Below are positions 46,801-53,145 of a stretch of 64,000 nt of DNA, in pieces; within the stretch, counting starts at the first letter, position 1, and the number at the start of each line of letters is the position of its first letter. The DNA lies in the NCBI GenBank assembly GCA_022457155.1, contig JAJGOT010000157.1, forward strand, positions 602,501-666,500, in the 5' to 3' direction. The notes beneath the pieces are model-generated. The model did not search any database, had not been told where the DNA came from, and saw only the letters and a program-made list of their open reading frames with translations. Source of the DNA: Cladopsammia gracilis. Taxonomy: Eukaryota; Cnidaria; Anthozoa; Scleractinia; Dendrophylliidae. The translations under genes were made by a program, and so were the position numbers.

Positions 46801-49800
46801 AACGAATTGTTGTCGTTGTTTGTTGGAAGATAACCACGATAAGACAACTTGAGAATCACTCCAGTATATAACTTCACTGCTGTTCACAAGCTGCAAGGTT
46901 TTGTTTAGGTATTGAAAAAGTTTTGCTCCCAAGAGTGCGGCCAATAGTTCTAGTCGTGGCAGTACGTGTCGTCGTTTTCAAGGGTGCGACTCTGGTTTTA
47001 GCCATGAGGAATGCGGTGTATATACCGTTCTCAGCTGACAATTCTCTTAAGTAAGCGACCGCTCCATAAGCTTGTTGGCTGCTGTCACAAAATATGTGCA
47101 ATTGTGTTTTTGTAATAGTTGCGAAGAAGTATTTTCTGGGTACTTCAATCGAGGTTAAATTGTTGATATCATCAGTCCATTTTAGCCACTGTTCTTTTTG
47201 TTCGTCTGGTAGACTTCCATCCCAACTTAAGGTTTGCTTCCATAGGTCCTGTATCATAATCTTTGCCTTTACTGTAATAGGTTCCACAAAGCCGAGCGGG
47301 TCAAATAATTTTGACGCGAAGCTTAGTGCTGTTCGTTTTGTTGTATTTGCCATAGCATCTCTTTCTCTGATCATTTTTTCGAGTGAAAGTGAGAGCGTGT
47401 CACTTGTTGAATTCCAGGTGAGTCCCAAGATTTTTGTCGTTCGGGCTGCTTGTATATTATCTTCTTGTGCTTTGCGATTTAGAGCTTCTGAGTTAGAAGT
47501 CCACTGACGTAGATTCATTCCTGCTTCTTGTAGGTAAATTCGCGATAACGAGTAATATTCCAAGGACTTATTTTCGCAATCAGTTCCGGTTATCACGTTA
47601 TCCATATACATGTTCTCCATGAGGTCACGTGCTACCTAGTTGTCCTTTTGACTTAGGTGATATTGTATTGTTGCGTTCAGTAAAAAGGGCGAGGGTGTCG
47701 TTCCAAATAGAACTCGGCGAAATCTGTAAGCCTCCAAGTTGTTTTTACGGACAGCTGGTTGGTTTATATCTTTAAGCCATAGGAATCTTGTTGCGTCTCT
47801 GTCTAGGGAGTTCAGTTCGATCTGTAAGAAGGCTTTTTCTATATCTGCAGAGAAGGCCTTTCTGTGTGTTCTGAATTTTAAGAAAATGCCTGTTAAATCT
47901 TGCATCAGATTTGGCCCTGTGTGTAGACAATCATTGAGGCTTGATGATTTAGGTGACGTTCTGGCAGATGCGTCATAGACTATTCGCATTTTTGTTGTCG
48001 CGCTGTCCGCTTTGAAAACTGGGAAGTGAGGCATGTAGTGCAAAACACCTTCGTGACGATCAAGGTTTTGGACTTTCTCTATGAACCCGAGGTTAAGTTG
48101 CTCAAGGAGTTGATCGTTATACTTCATTATAAGTTCTGGGTCTTTCCTGTTTAGACTGTTTTGTAAGCTGTTCAGTCTTTTCTTGCTCAAATTGTAGTTT
48201 GTTGGCAGATTGTGTTGTCCTTCCATGGGAGTCTTACATTATATCTGCCGGTAACATTGTTGAATTCAGTGGTCTCTTGAAAACGTTTCTGGACTTCTGT
48301 TGCCTCAGTGTTGGCCATAAGTCGCTCCGCGCGTTTGATGTCTTGTTTGCAATGTCCTTTGTATGCCCCTCTGACAGCCTTGTGGTATTTCAGTTCTTCG
48401 TTGCTCATTCTTACAATGGTCCCGGCACCAATGTTACAACTGTTTACGTTGTAACAACAAATAATAACTCCTTCGAGTAAAACGTCTCCTTACTTTATTG
48501 TTGTTGCCTTTTTAATTACATGTCGCGCGAATTGTGACGTAGTTAAATTACATAATTTATGACAGTCGCCCCGATCGTCTCGATTGTTTTTCAAACGATC
48601 AGGACGATCATATGGAAAGACGTAGTTCATGTACGTTATATCTTTTCCGCTTTTTAAACATTTTGACGGGGGTAATCTTCAGGCATCCCTCGGCGGTACC
48701 AGACCCCCGCTTATCATTATCTTGTTGTGGTTTGATCAGGAGCAATGTGACGTACCTCAATTGGAACCGCGGTGAACCCAACAATGGCGGCCGCTCTAAC
48801 GTGATTGAAGAGTGCGCTATGCAAAGCCAAACAAGTGGAAAATGGAATGACTTCCCATGTGATACGAAATTTAACTTTATATGCAAAACAAAAGGAGGTC
48901 AGTTAAGAAACAATTTTCTTTTCAACATTCTACCAGTTAATACATTATACCAGTTAATACATTATACCAGTTAATACATTATACCAGTTGATATATTATA
49001 CCAGTTGATACATTATACCAGTTAATACATTATACCAGTTAATACATTATACCAGTTGATACATTATACCAGTTGATACATTATACCAGTTAATACATTA
49101 TACCAGTTGATACATTATACCAGTTAATACATTATACCAGTTAATACATTATACCAGTTAATACATTATACCATTTAATACATTATACCAGTTAATACAT
49201 TATACCAGTTAATACATTATACCAGTTAATGCATTATACCAGTTAATACATTATACCAGTTAATACATTATACCATTTAATACATTATACCAGTTAATAC
49301 ATTATACCAGTTAATACATTATACCAGTTAATACATTATACCAGTTAATACATTATACCAGTTAATACGATGTCAGCAAAAGACTGTAATCTAGATTTTA
49401 GTCTCTTGCCGAATACCAGTTAATGTGATACCGGTCTTGTGTAGGCCCTTAGTCAGTTCGTTAAGTCAGAACGAGGTACCCCTCTTGATAAGGTACATTG
49501 TTACAACTTTAAAATAGCAAGGAAAAATCGCATAAAAGCTAAATACAGAGAACCTTTGTTTAGGTAGGCCGCGCACCCCCGCCATACCTATATCGCATAT
49601 AACACGACTGAAGCATGAAGGTCGATGATTTGAATTTTGGTTGCAGCTCTCATCGTTTCCATCCAGTTGTTTGAATGGATGACCCACTGGTTTGAACACT
49701 TAACAAAAATGCTGGGGGAACGAGGGGAAGGGGTGCGGATGGGGGGGGGGGGGGGGAGACGACAGGGTAACCTTGTACTGATCTGGTATCCTTTTTGGGT

Positions 49801-50029
49801 GGTTATGCTCCTTGTCGCTTCATGTTACAGTTTGAAGCTTGAAGCTTGGTCTAATGACGAGCCCCGGAGTAACTGATTGTTCTCACTGTTGCCATTTTTG
49901 TCTTTCAGCTTTGTAATATTTTATTTTCAACATGGCCGCTGGAAGAGAAGATACCGGGTGAACAAGACTGTTAATGTGTCAATTCGGATACCTACGAACG
50001 CTAAAACAACCACAAAAGAATTTTATTAG
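24569..50029 (+). CDS. Astacin / Trp-Cys repeat / TSP1 / C-type lectin protein (whole gene model)
   Basis: Exons: 24569-24731, 31169-31324, 32239-32365, 32929-33107, 34321-34511, 34981-35005, 35164-35544, 35978-36148, 36598-36874, 37875-38005, 38851-39091, 48740-48897 and probably a short exon near 49647 and 49909-50029. Splice phases match at every junction. The order is signal peptide, pro-region, astacin catalytic domain, Trp/Cys modules, TSP1, Trp/Cys modules, C-type lectin, and a hydrophobic segment with a basic tail. The first 12 exons give about 733 codons. Astacins are extracellular zinc endopeptidases that process matrix or growth-factor precursors, and in cnidarians also occur in venom and developmental settings. 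TSP1 and the lectin domain would target substrate or cell surface. The role of this protein is unknown. Confidence 0.75.
24900..25800. other. Intron 1, 5' portion, nothing recognised
   Basis: AT-rich sequence without recognisable repeats or exons. Single A-run at about 24967. Confidence 0.4.
25845..28970. mobile_element. 3.1-kb fold-back element in intron 1
   Basis: The left arm (about 25845-26515) is inverted and about 80-85% similar by eye to the right arm (about 28325-28970). For example TTTGCATGCATGTAGGTTTTC (25896) pairs with GAAGACCTACCTGCATGCAA (28879), and GATTGAGTTTTCTTAAAGGAT (28388) pairs with ATCCTTTAAGAAAACTCAAT (26399). The 1.8-kb spacer contains a minus-strand frame (26544-26945) with a stretch reminiscent of a LINE C-terminus. 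Terminal sequences and target duplication were not resolved. Confidence 0.65.
29034..29860 (-). repeat. Family R1 repeat, interrupted by a MITE
   Basis: Inverted copy of the repeat at 20.0-20.9 kb. It starts ACAAGAGGCACCTAGCAGCC and ends CCTCATGCCGCTACGCGCAT. It is split by the 440-bp MITE at 29136-29575 and contains an (AAT)n array at 29751-29787. Confidence 0.75.
29136..29575. mobile_element. Harbinger-type MITE nested in R1 repeat
   Basis: Termini AGGCGCTGTTACACTAGGCA / GCCTAGTGTAACGGCGCCT are flanked by TAA (29133-29135, 29576-29578). Comparison with the uninterrupted R1 copies at 20.6 kb and 63.94 kb (ATTGCTAATGTAAG) gives the empty site directly and confirms the 3-bp duplication. Interior shows several degenerate copies of TGTCTCGCAAC. 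Confidence 0.85.
29967..30039. mobile_element. Hairpin MITE
   Basis: About 30-bp arms, GGCGGCCATGTTGGTGCAC / GTGCACCAACATGGCCGCC, around an 11-bp loop. Confidence 0.75.
30500..30640 (+). mobile_element. Degenerate Penelope-type tail
   Basis: AGTTTGTTTTGCAAACCGAAATATCGGGC retains hammerhead stem II and GAAA but has lost the CTGANGA core. Downstream CTTGCCGTAAGGATCAGTTTG is shared with the remnant at 7.76-7.89 kb. Confidence 0.5.
30905..31012. repeat. 35-bp tandem repeat
   Basis: Three copies of a unit containing CACGCAGGCTACAGATCATG, in intron 1 about 150 bp before exon 2. Confidence 0.8.
31169..31324 (+). CDS. Exon 2: pro-region end and N-terminus of mature astacin
   Basis: 156-bp exon, acceptor TTTTCTGATAG, donor CATAG|GTCAGT, phase 1-1. 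It encodes [14 protein letters not shown] (pro-region with an acidic ESDI segment, where astacins have the inhibitory Asp switch) and then [16 protein letters not shown], matching the typical mature start (W-P-x-G-x-V-P-Y). Confidence 0.8.
31600..31690 (-). mobile_element. tRNA-derived SINE head
   Basis: On the minus strand CAGTGGTCTTGTGGTAAAGG resembles an A box and GGTTCCGGGTTCAATTC a B box, with tRNA-like spacing. Intronic, so more likely a SINE than a tRNA gene. Confidence 0.45.
31975..32055. repeat. 35-bp tandem repeat, about 2.3 copies
   Basis: GGAGGCCACGGAAAAGGC followed by GGTGACGAGGTT repeats. Intron 2. Confidence 0.8.
32239..32365 (+). CDS. Exon 3: astacin domain
   Basis: 127-bp exon, acceptor TGTCCTTTTTAG, donor AAGG|GTAAGA, phase 1 to 2. 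Encodes [16 protein letters not shown], the conserved astacin helix and TCIxF segment with the first disulfide Cys. Confidence 0.8.
32929..33107 (+). CDS. Exon 4: astacin zinc-binding site
   Basis: 179-bp exon, acceptor TTGTTTTCAG, donor AGAG|GTCAGT. Encodes [20 protein letters not shown] and the complete signature [19 protein letters not shown]. It has three zinc histidines, the catalytic Glu and the ExxRxDRD extension that defines astacins. All catalytic residues are intact, so an active peptidase is expected. Confidence 0.9.
33805..34160 (-). mobile_element. CR1/L2-like LINE 3' end in intron 4
   Basis: The minus strand encodes [19 protein letters not shown] and RKFKAQASLLKEF, the usual C-terminal tail, followed by a stop, a short UTR, GGTAATAAAG and a (TATG)n tail. 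Its 5' side is interrupted by the GGGGCCTCCAGA minisatellite. Confidence 0.7.
34165..34252. repeat. 12-bp minisatellite
   Basis: Seven copies of CCTCCAGAGGGG/GAG variants, ending about 70 bp before exon 5. Apparent Gly-Ala-Ser or Glu-Ala-Pro repeats in its frames are spurious. Confidence 0.9.
34321..34511 (+). CDS. Exon 5: astacin Met-turn
   Basis: 191-bp exon, acceptor GTTTGTTTGACAG, donor AACAG|GTTTGT (phase 0). Encodes [20 protein letters not shown], the Met-turn SIMHY with the Tyr that is the fifth zinc ligand/transition-state switch, then YPSKLDIKQ leading to the C-terminal astacin strand. Confidence 0.87.
34589..34631 (+). ncRNA. Hammerhead-like motif with mutated core
   Basis: Stem I TGGCC/GGCCA, core CTGTAGA (canonical CTGANGA, A to T), stem II GACTAG-TTCTA-CTAGTC, GAAA, UA, UU. 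Structure is kept but one core base is altered. In intron 5, apparently part of a Penelope-type remnant extending to about 34.9 kb. Confidence 0.45.
34981..35005 (+). CDS. Exon 6: 25-nt microexon closing the astacin domain
   Basis: Between TTTTTTTCAG and GTAGGG. It encodes MNLLYSCP, the conserved astacin end (QxNxLYxCP) with the last disulfide Cys. It enters in phase 0 and leaves in phase 1, matching exons 5 and 7. Confidence 0.8.
35164..35544 (+). CDS. Exon 7: Trp/Cys-rich modules, first block
   Basis: 381-bp exon, acceptor TTGTTCTTTTTGTAG, donor ATAG|GTGAGG, phase 1-1. Contains about three tandem copies of a motif of roughly 45 residues, of which [18 protein letters not shown] then LWANSFLC is the clearest: WSxNGxI, Cys, then W-x-N-x-(Y/F)-L-C. 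Not a domain I can name. The whole exon aligns with exon 9 (EIPLFPYHF against EFPSWPHDF at the start). Confidence 0.75.
35978..36148 (+). CDS. Exon 8: thrombospondin type 1 repeat
   Basis: 171-bp symmetric (1-1) exon. [20 protein letters not shown] has the WxxWxxW-like layer and CSxxCGGG motif, followed by [10 protein letters not shown] and three further Cys. A full TSP1 of 57 residues, a typical single-exon module and typical glycan- or matrix-binding repeat. Confidence 0.88.
36598..36874 (+). CDS. Exon 9: Trp/Cys-rich modules, second block
   Basis: 277-bp exon, acceptor CTTTCTTTCACAG, donor ATGT|GTGAGT, phase 1 to 2. Repeats of the module: [34 protein letters not shown] and [12 protein letters not shown]. 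Paralogue of exon 7. Confidence 0.75.
36985..37270 (+). mobile_element. tRNA-derived SINE
   Basis: A-box-like GTTGTAGTGGTTAGCACG and B-box-like GTAGTTCGAGTTCTGG at tRNA spacing. The body includes GTAACCCCGAGATGGACTGG and CATCCCATCCATGAGAG, a body type seen in many invertebrate SINEs. In intron 9. Confidence 0.7.
37875..38005 (+). CDS. Exon 10: Trp/Cys-rich module, last copy
   Basis: 131-bp exon, acceptor TTTCATTCTCAG, donor CGCT|GTAAGT, phase 2 to 1. Encodes [17 protein letters not shown] and [17 protein letters not shown]. Its 3' end and donor are the source of the minisatellite that follows. Confidence 0.78.
37975..38625. repeat. 64-bp minisatellite built from exon end plus 5' splice site
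   Basis: About ten copies of a unit running from GTTACCTGTGTGCAAGCGAA through CACCAACACGCTGTAAGTTA to TTTCTTTGGTAG. The first half equals the last 35 bp of exon 10 and the middle is its donor GTAAGT. Most copies keep a GTAAGT-type donor; two read GTAATT. Unit length varies slightly (GCGC expansions, one 20-bp deletion). Confidence 0.9.
38851..39091 (+). CDS. Exon 11: C-type lectin domain, first part
   Basis: 241-bp exon, acceptor CTTTTCTTTCAG, donor GACGG|GTACGA, phase 1 to 2. Features: [43 protein letters not shown] (WIG motif) and WEWTDG. Without splicing the frame stops after a few residues, and the motif continues exactly in exon 12. Confidence 0.88.
39262..39440 (+). mobile_element. tRNA-derived SINE
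   Basis: A box GGTGGCGCAGTGGTGAGAGC and B box GGGTTCGATTCCC with tRNA-like arms, then a body with CGAGAGGTTTTTCTCCGGGT and ACTCCGGTTTTCCCCTC. In intron 11; not a plain tRNA gene because the acceptor stem is not closed. Confidence 0.75.
39550..43195 (-). mobile_element. R2-type LINE (restriction-like endonuclease), degenerate
   Basis: Minus-strand element with broken frames. N-terminal ORF 41789-42931 (380 codons; [20 protein letters not shown] and [13 protein letters not shown], a Myb-like or HTH DNA-binding region). RT pieces at 41327-41719 ([17 protein letters not shown]), about 41200-41330 ([17 protein letters not shown]) and 40976-41206 ([11 protein letters not shown]), catalytic FMDD at about 40990 and thumb at 40359-40853. 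The C-terminal endonuclease at 39621-39980 has [13 protein letters not shown] and [12 protein letters not shown], the PD-(D/E)xK-like core. Several frameshifts make it inactive. Inserted in intron 11, antisense to the lectin gene. Confidence 0.8.
43200..43818 (-). mobile_element. R2-type LINE 3' fragment, second element
   Basis: The open frame 43317-43670, extended in frame to about 43815 ([20 protein letters not shown]), encodes only the C-terminal endonuclease: [20 protein letters not shown] and IAVPADKRI. 3' UTR 43220-43316 ends in a short (AAT)n. Its 5' side abuts the (ATT)n tract at 43819. It belongs to a different subfamily from the element at 39.6-43.2 kb. Confidence 0.75.
43817..43869. 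repeat. (ATT)n microsatellite
   Basis: About 17 units, exactly at the 5' truncation point of the LINE fragment. Confidence 0.9.
44128..44670. mobile_element. Left part of a DNA element split by the BEL/Pao insertion; embedded Tigger-like end
   Basis: CCATATGATCGTCCCGATC (44128) is matched in inverse by GATCAGGACGATCATATGG (48596-48614), suggesting an old inverted-terminal element whose halves now flank the retrotransposon. Inside, TACAGTCAACTCTCTCTTAA (44174) resembles a pogo/Tigger terminus. Boundaries are uncertain. Confidence 0.4.
44671..44803 (-). repeat. 3' LTR of BEL/Pao element
   Basis: 133 bp. By eye it differs from the 5' LTR at one position near its end (GTTGAAACA against GTTGTAACA), suggesting a recent insertion. 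Confidence 0.9.
44896..46975 (-). pseudogene. BEL/Pao pol: RNase H and integrase
   Basis: 682-codon frame to 44896. RNase H continues with [10 protein letters not shown] and [15 protein letters not shown] (catalytic Glu and Asp). Integrase has the HHCC finger ([18 protein letters not shown]), then [16 protein letters not shown] and [14 protein letters not shown] as the D,D,E core, followed by the usual BEL C-terminus. A frameshift near 46975 separates it from the upstream RT/RNase H frame. Confidence 0.85.
46950..48226 (-). pseudogene. BEL/Pao pol: reverse transcriptase
   Basis: Frame 47636-48226 ([57 protein letters not shown]) and 46874-47620 ([10 protein letters not shown] as the YxDD/YVDN box; [18 protein letters not shown] starts RNase H) are one frame interrupted only by a TAG at 47636-47638, five codons before the second ATG. 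BEL/Pao elements characteristically have a DN/DD variant here. Confidence 0.85.
48187..48408 (-). pseudogene. BEL/Pao gag start fused to pol by internal deletion
   Basis: The frame begins with a gag-like N-terminus ([20 protein letters not shown]) and passes within about 40 residues to a pre-RT segment ([20 protein letters not shown]) that normally lies after the protease. A one-base frameshift near 48210 separates it from the RT frame. Confidence 0.7.
48432..48564 (-). repeat. 5' LTR of BEL/Pao element
   Basis: Starts (minus) TGTCATAAATTATG and ends GTTGTAACA before TTGGTGCCGGGACC. Confidence 0.9.
48740..48897 (+). CDS. Exon 12: C-type lectin domain, second part
   Basis: 158-bp exon, acceptor GGTTTGATCAG, donor GGAG|GTCAGT, phase 2 to 1. 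Encodes [31 protein letters not shown] and FNFICK. EPN and WND are the Ca2+/sugar-binding motifs associated with mannose-type specificity. The cysteines match a canonical lectin fold with exon 11. Confidence 0.9.
48935..49367. repeat. 17-bp minisatellite
   Basis: About 25 copies of CCAGTTAATACATTATA with TTGATA and TTTAATA variants, starting about 40 bp after the exon 12 donor. Confidence 0.95.
49647..49690 (+). CDS. Possible transmembrane exon
   Basis: Good acceptor TTTTGGTTGCAG, then in phase [14 protein letters not shown]. Only weak donors (CCA|GTTGTT or CTG|GTTTGA) keep phase with the next exon. Together with FVIFYF at the start of 49909-50029 it would form a membrane segment. Tentative. 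Confidence 0.3.
49909..50029 (+). CDS. Probable terminal exon: cytoplasmic tail
   Basis: Strong acceptor TTTTTGTCTTTCAG. Phase 2 gives [17 protein letters not shown] and a further 22 residues to a TAG at 50027-50029. A hydrophobic stretch followed by WKRRYR is typical of a membrane exit with positive-inside flank. Confidence 0.45.
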
Positions 50030-50205
50030 ATAATCAAACGTGACAAAACCACGATTCATGGTCTACAAGTTAGAATATTTGTAAGGAAGTTCACTGTTAA
50101 TTATTTTGTGTACATATTAAGAAATTCTTACAAATTAACATGTCAATCACTTATTAAAATTAATTAAATGCGTCATTAACATGACAAATATATATCAAAT
50201 ACTTA

Positions 50206-51083
50206 CAGTCGAACCTGTATATAACGGCCACCCTTGGGACTTGAGAAACTGGCCGCTTAATACAGGATCACTAAAAATACTCACTGGGCGTGGTCTAATG
50301 TAAATTTTAATGGCGTATCATACAAAAACACTTCATGCAAGGAACCAATAAGACAATCAACACTCTTTTAACCGATCAATACTTTAAACAAAGTTCAGCG
50401 CCAATTAACGTAACATTGTGTAAAAGTACTGTGCAATAAATTGTCCTCTACTCTTCTACGGTATACAGTACTGTATTTCTATGACTTACAGTTCACACGT
50501 ACAAAATATCTCATTCCGTCATTTCATAGTTGTTACGTTCAAAGTGCAGTTATGACGTTCAATGTGCAGTTAAAATTCCTTGCGAGTATACGTTTAAAGT
50601 CGATTCATTCTCCATCACATGGCTGAAGAACAAACTAATTAAAGAGGAATTTCTAGCTAAAGAGTGAAGCATATTCAAAACGAACATTTTTTGTGTTCGT
50701 GATTTTGTCTGTATTTCAGCACGTTGCGGACATCTGCAAAGCGTTAACAATACTAAACGGCCGATTATCAGCTTACAGTTGCTTTGTACATGTTATTTAT
50801 TTATAGTAACGATGGATCACATTTTAAAGACAATAAAATACCGCATAAAATGACATGTGGCTTAGTTTCCGTTCAAAGGGTGGCCGCTTAATACAGGTAA
50901 AAATAACAAAGAAAGACAAACATAGGACTGCTACAGGGTGGCCGCGGCCGCTTAATAGAGGTGGCCGCCTAATACAGGTAACAAATACAGCGTTTGTATG
51001 AGCGAAAAATCGGGACTTTGAAAACTGGCCGCTTAATAGAGGGTGGCCGCTTAATACAGGGCCGTTATATACAGGTTCGACTG
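50206..51083. mobile_element. Tigger/pogo-type MITE, TA target duplication
   Basis: 878-bp element, termini CAGTCGAACCTGTATATAAC / GTTATATACAGGTTCGACTG, flanked by TA. Sub-terminal GGCCGCTTAATACAGG motifs recur in both orientations (50251, 50881, 50940-51060). No transposase. Confidence 0.8.
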
Positions 51084-51089
51084 TATTTC

Positions 51090-51910
51090 TAAAAATATCA
51101 CGAATGTAACATCTGTTCCTATTTTTTTCTAAAAAACGAATTTTGAACAAATACCCAAACTTAAATTAACTCAGAATTCTAATAACCCAAACCTATCTCT
51201 AACAATTACGTTAATTTTTTTCCTAAAACATCTATTTTAGTTGTAGGAACTTGGTAAATATTTCTTAATTGTTTTATTAATTGTTGGCAATCAGTTTTTT
51301 GACTTCAAAAGTGCCAAAACAAGTTTGATTGTCTTTTGTTTGAAATGCTTCTAATTATTGAACTGAGACCTCTGAATATTCAATAAGATTCAATTCACCC
51401 TAAGCTATATTCTTAGTCAATTATTTTGCTAATCGTAAGTGATCATGAACATTGACATATATTCAACCATTTATTTAACGTGATAATGGCGTCGAAACGT
51501 CATTCCATTTTATCATTACTTTTTGCAGTTGTATGTCATGTTTGTTTTTTAATTTCTTATCAAAAATTACAAAATTTAAGTACTGAGTTTTTAAGTTTGT
51601 AGCTGATCTCCAACAAGTGATATTACAAGCAAAAAAAAAGCTTAAGGTAATAAATAGCCATTAGTTCTAGTTGCTATGAATTGCTATGAATTGTCATTTG
51701 TGGACACGAGTTGTAATTTGCACAAAGGTCATGGATCATGCACCGAGTAAGGGGGGAGGTAAAGATGTTGGAGACCGAAAAACATTTTGGTCCCTTCGGG
51801 TAGTATTGTTTGGTAAGATAAAGGAGGGCGTGCCTCTCTCCTAGATCTACCACTGCGGATTACTAAAAATACCCTGCATTCAGCAACCTTTAAAAGGGTG
51901 GCTAGCAACT
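51090..51910. other. AT-rich intergenic DNA
   Basis: No gene or repeat boundary recognised. Confidence 0.4.
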
Positions 51911-51914
51911 AAAG

Positions 51915-53035
51915 CCCATTTACCCAAAGATCAACAAAAGGTATAAGTTATTTAAAGCAGCTGTATCTACGAAATGTCCTGAGTCGTGGCAAAAATATAA
52001 AAAGGCCCGGAACGAAGTCACGGTAGCCTTAAGAAAAGCTAAAGCATCCTACTTCAAGGAAATGTTCGAAGAAGTGAAGAAATCGAGCGCTTACTGGAAC
52101 TTGATCAATAAGGCTGCAAATCGTGCGGAACACAACAGAATTATTGTCCCCCTCAAAAGAAAGTAAGAAACGACGGAAGTTTAGTTTTGAATGACAAAGA
52201 AAAAGCACAGCTGATGAATTCGTGCTCCGCTATTATTGGAGAAAACTTAATAAATACACTTCCATTGCTAACTGATAATGATCAAATGGAAAATCAACAC
52301 AATATGTCCCGCCAACATTACCAACAACAAGTGCAATTTCAATTACAAATCGCACTGTTCAAGAAAAGATCAATAAACTGAAGACCAACAAGTCTACAGG
52401 ACCCGACGGCATTTCACCCAAACTGCTAAAACTGGCGGGAAGTGCTATTGTACCAGCGCTTTTTAACATCTACAATTACAGTATCGATCGCAGGACGGTT
52501 TTCTCCTCATGGAAGACAGCAAGACTAACACTAGTTTTTAAAAAGGATGACGAGACAGATTGCGGTAATTATAGACCAGTTTCCCTACTAAGCGTCCCGA
52601 GCAAGATCCTGGAAGCCGAAATTAACGATAGACTGGTACTGCATGTTTTTAAGGACAACCAGATAATAACAGATAAGCAGTGGGCTTATCGTCGTGGGTA
52701 TTCCACTGAGCGTCTGTTAGTTCACCTCACTGAAATATGGAGAACGGCTTTGGACTCGGGCAACGTCGTGGCGGCGGCTTTTGTGGATTTTAGGGAGGCA
52801 TTTGATAGTGTATCTCATGAAATCTTGATAAAAAAGTTGGATAGACACTTTGGAACCACAGGAGGCTTATTGGAATGGATCAAAAGCTACCTGGGCGGAA
52901 GAATGCAATTTACTTTGCTGAATGGCGCTAATTCTGAAACTCTACCCGTAACAACTGGTATTCCGCAGGGATCGGTATTGGGTCCAACACTCTTTACCTT
53001 TTTACCAACGACCTGCCATCAGCTGTAGCCTCGGG
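51915..53035 (+). mobile_element. CR1-like LINE reverse transcriptase, truncated
   Basis: Plus-strand pieces: KARNEVTVALRKAKASYFKE, NKSTGPDGISPKLLKLAGS, NYRPVSLLSVPSKILEAE, AAFVDFREAFDSVSHEIL and TTGIPQGSVLGPTLFT. At least two frameshifts (near 52163 and 52370). It stops before the YADD catalytic box near 53035, so it is inactive. Confidence 0.85.
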
Positions 53036-53145
53036 ATCTCTGTACGGGTTTACAGGCCAAGTTTGTTTGGAAACACTTGTCTAGCTGGGTAACGACGCGT
53101 ATTAGGTTTTTAGTTTTGACAATTTTTAGAATATTAACATTTTAA

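Larger units (their letters stand above)
44671..48564 (-). mobile_element. BEL/Pao LTR retrotransposon, full-length ends, internally deleted
   Basis: Two 133-bp LTRs (44671-44803 and 48432-48564), TG...CA ends, near identical, flanked by 5-bp duplications GTCGC (44666-44670, 48565-48569). Coding is on the minus strand. Total 3.9 kb, shorter than the usual 6-8 kb, because most of gag and the protease are missing. Primer binding site TGGTGCCGGGACC follows the 5' LTR at 48417-48429. Located in intron 11 between the two lectin exons, in antisense orientation. Confidence 0.9.

Noticed and set aside
51478..51505. Hammerhead-like GTCGAAACGTC
   Set aside because: No stem II hairpin between a core and GAAA.
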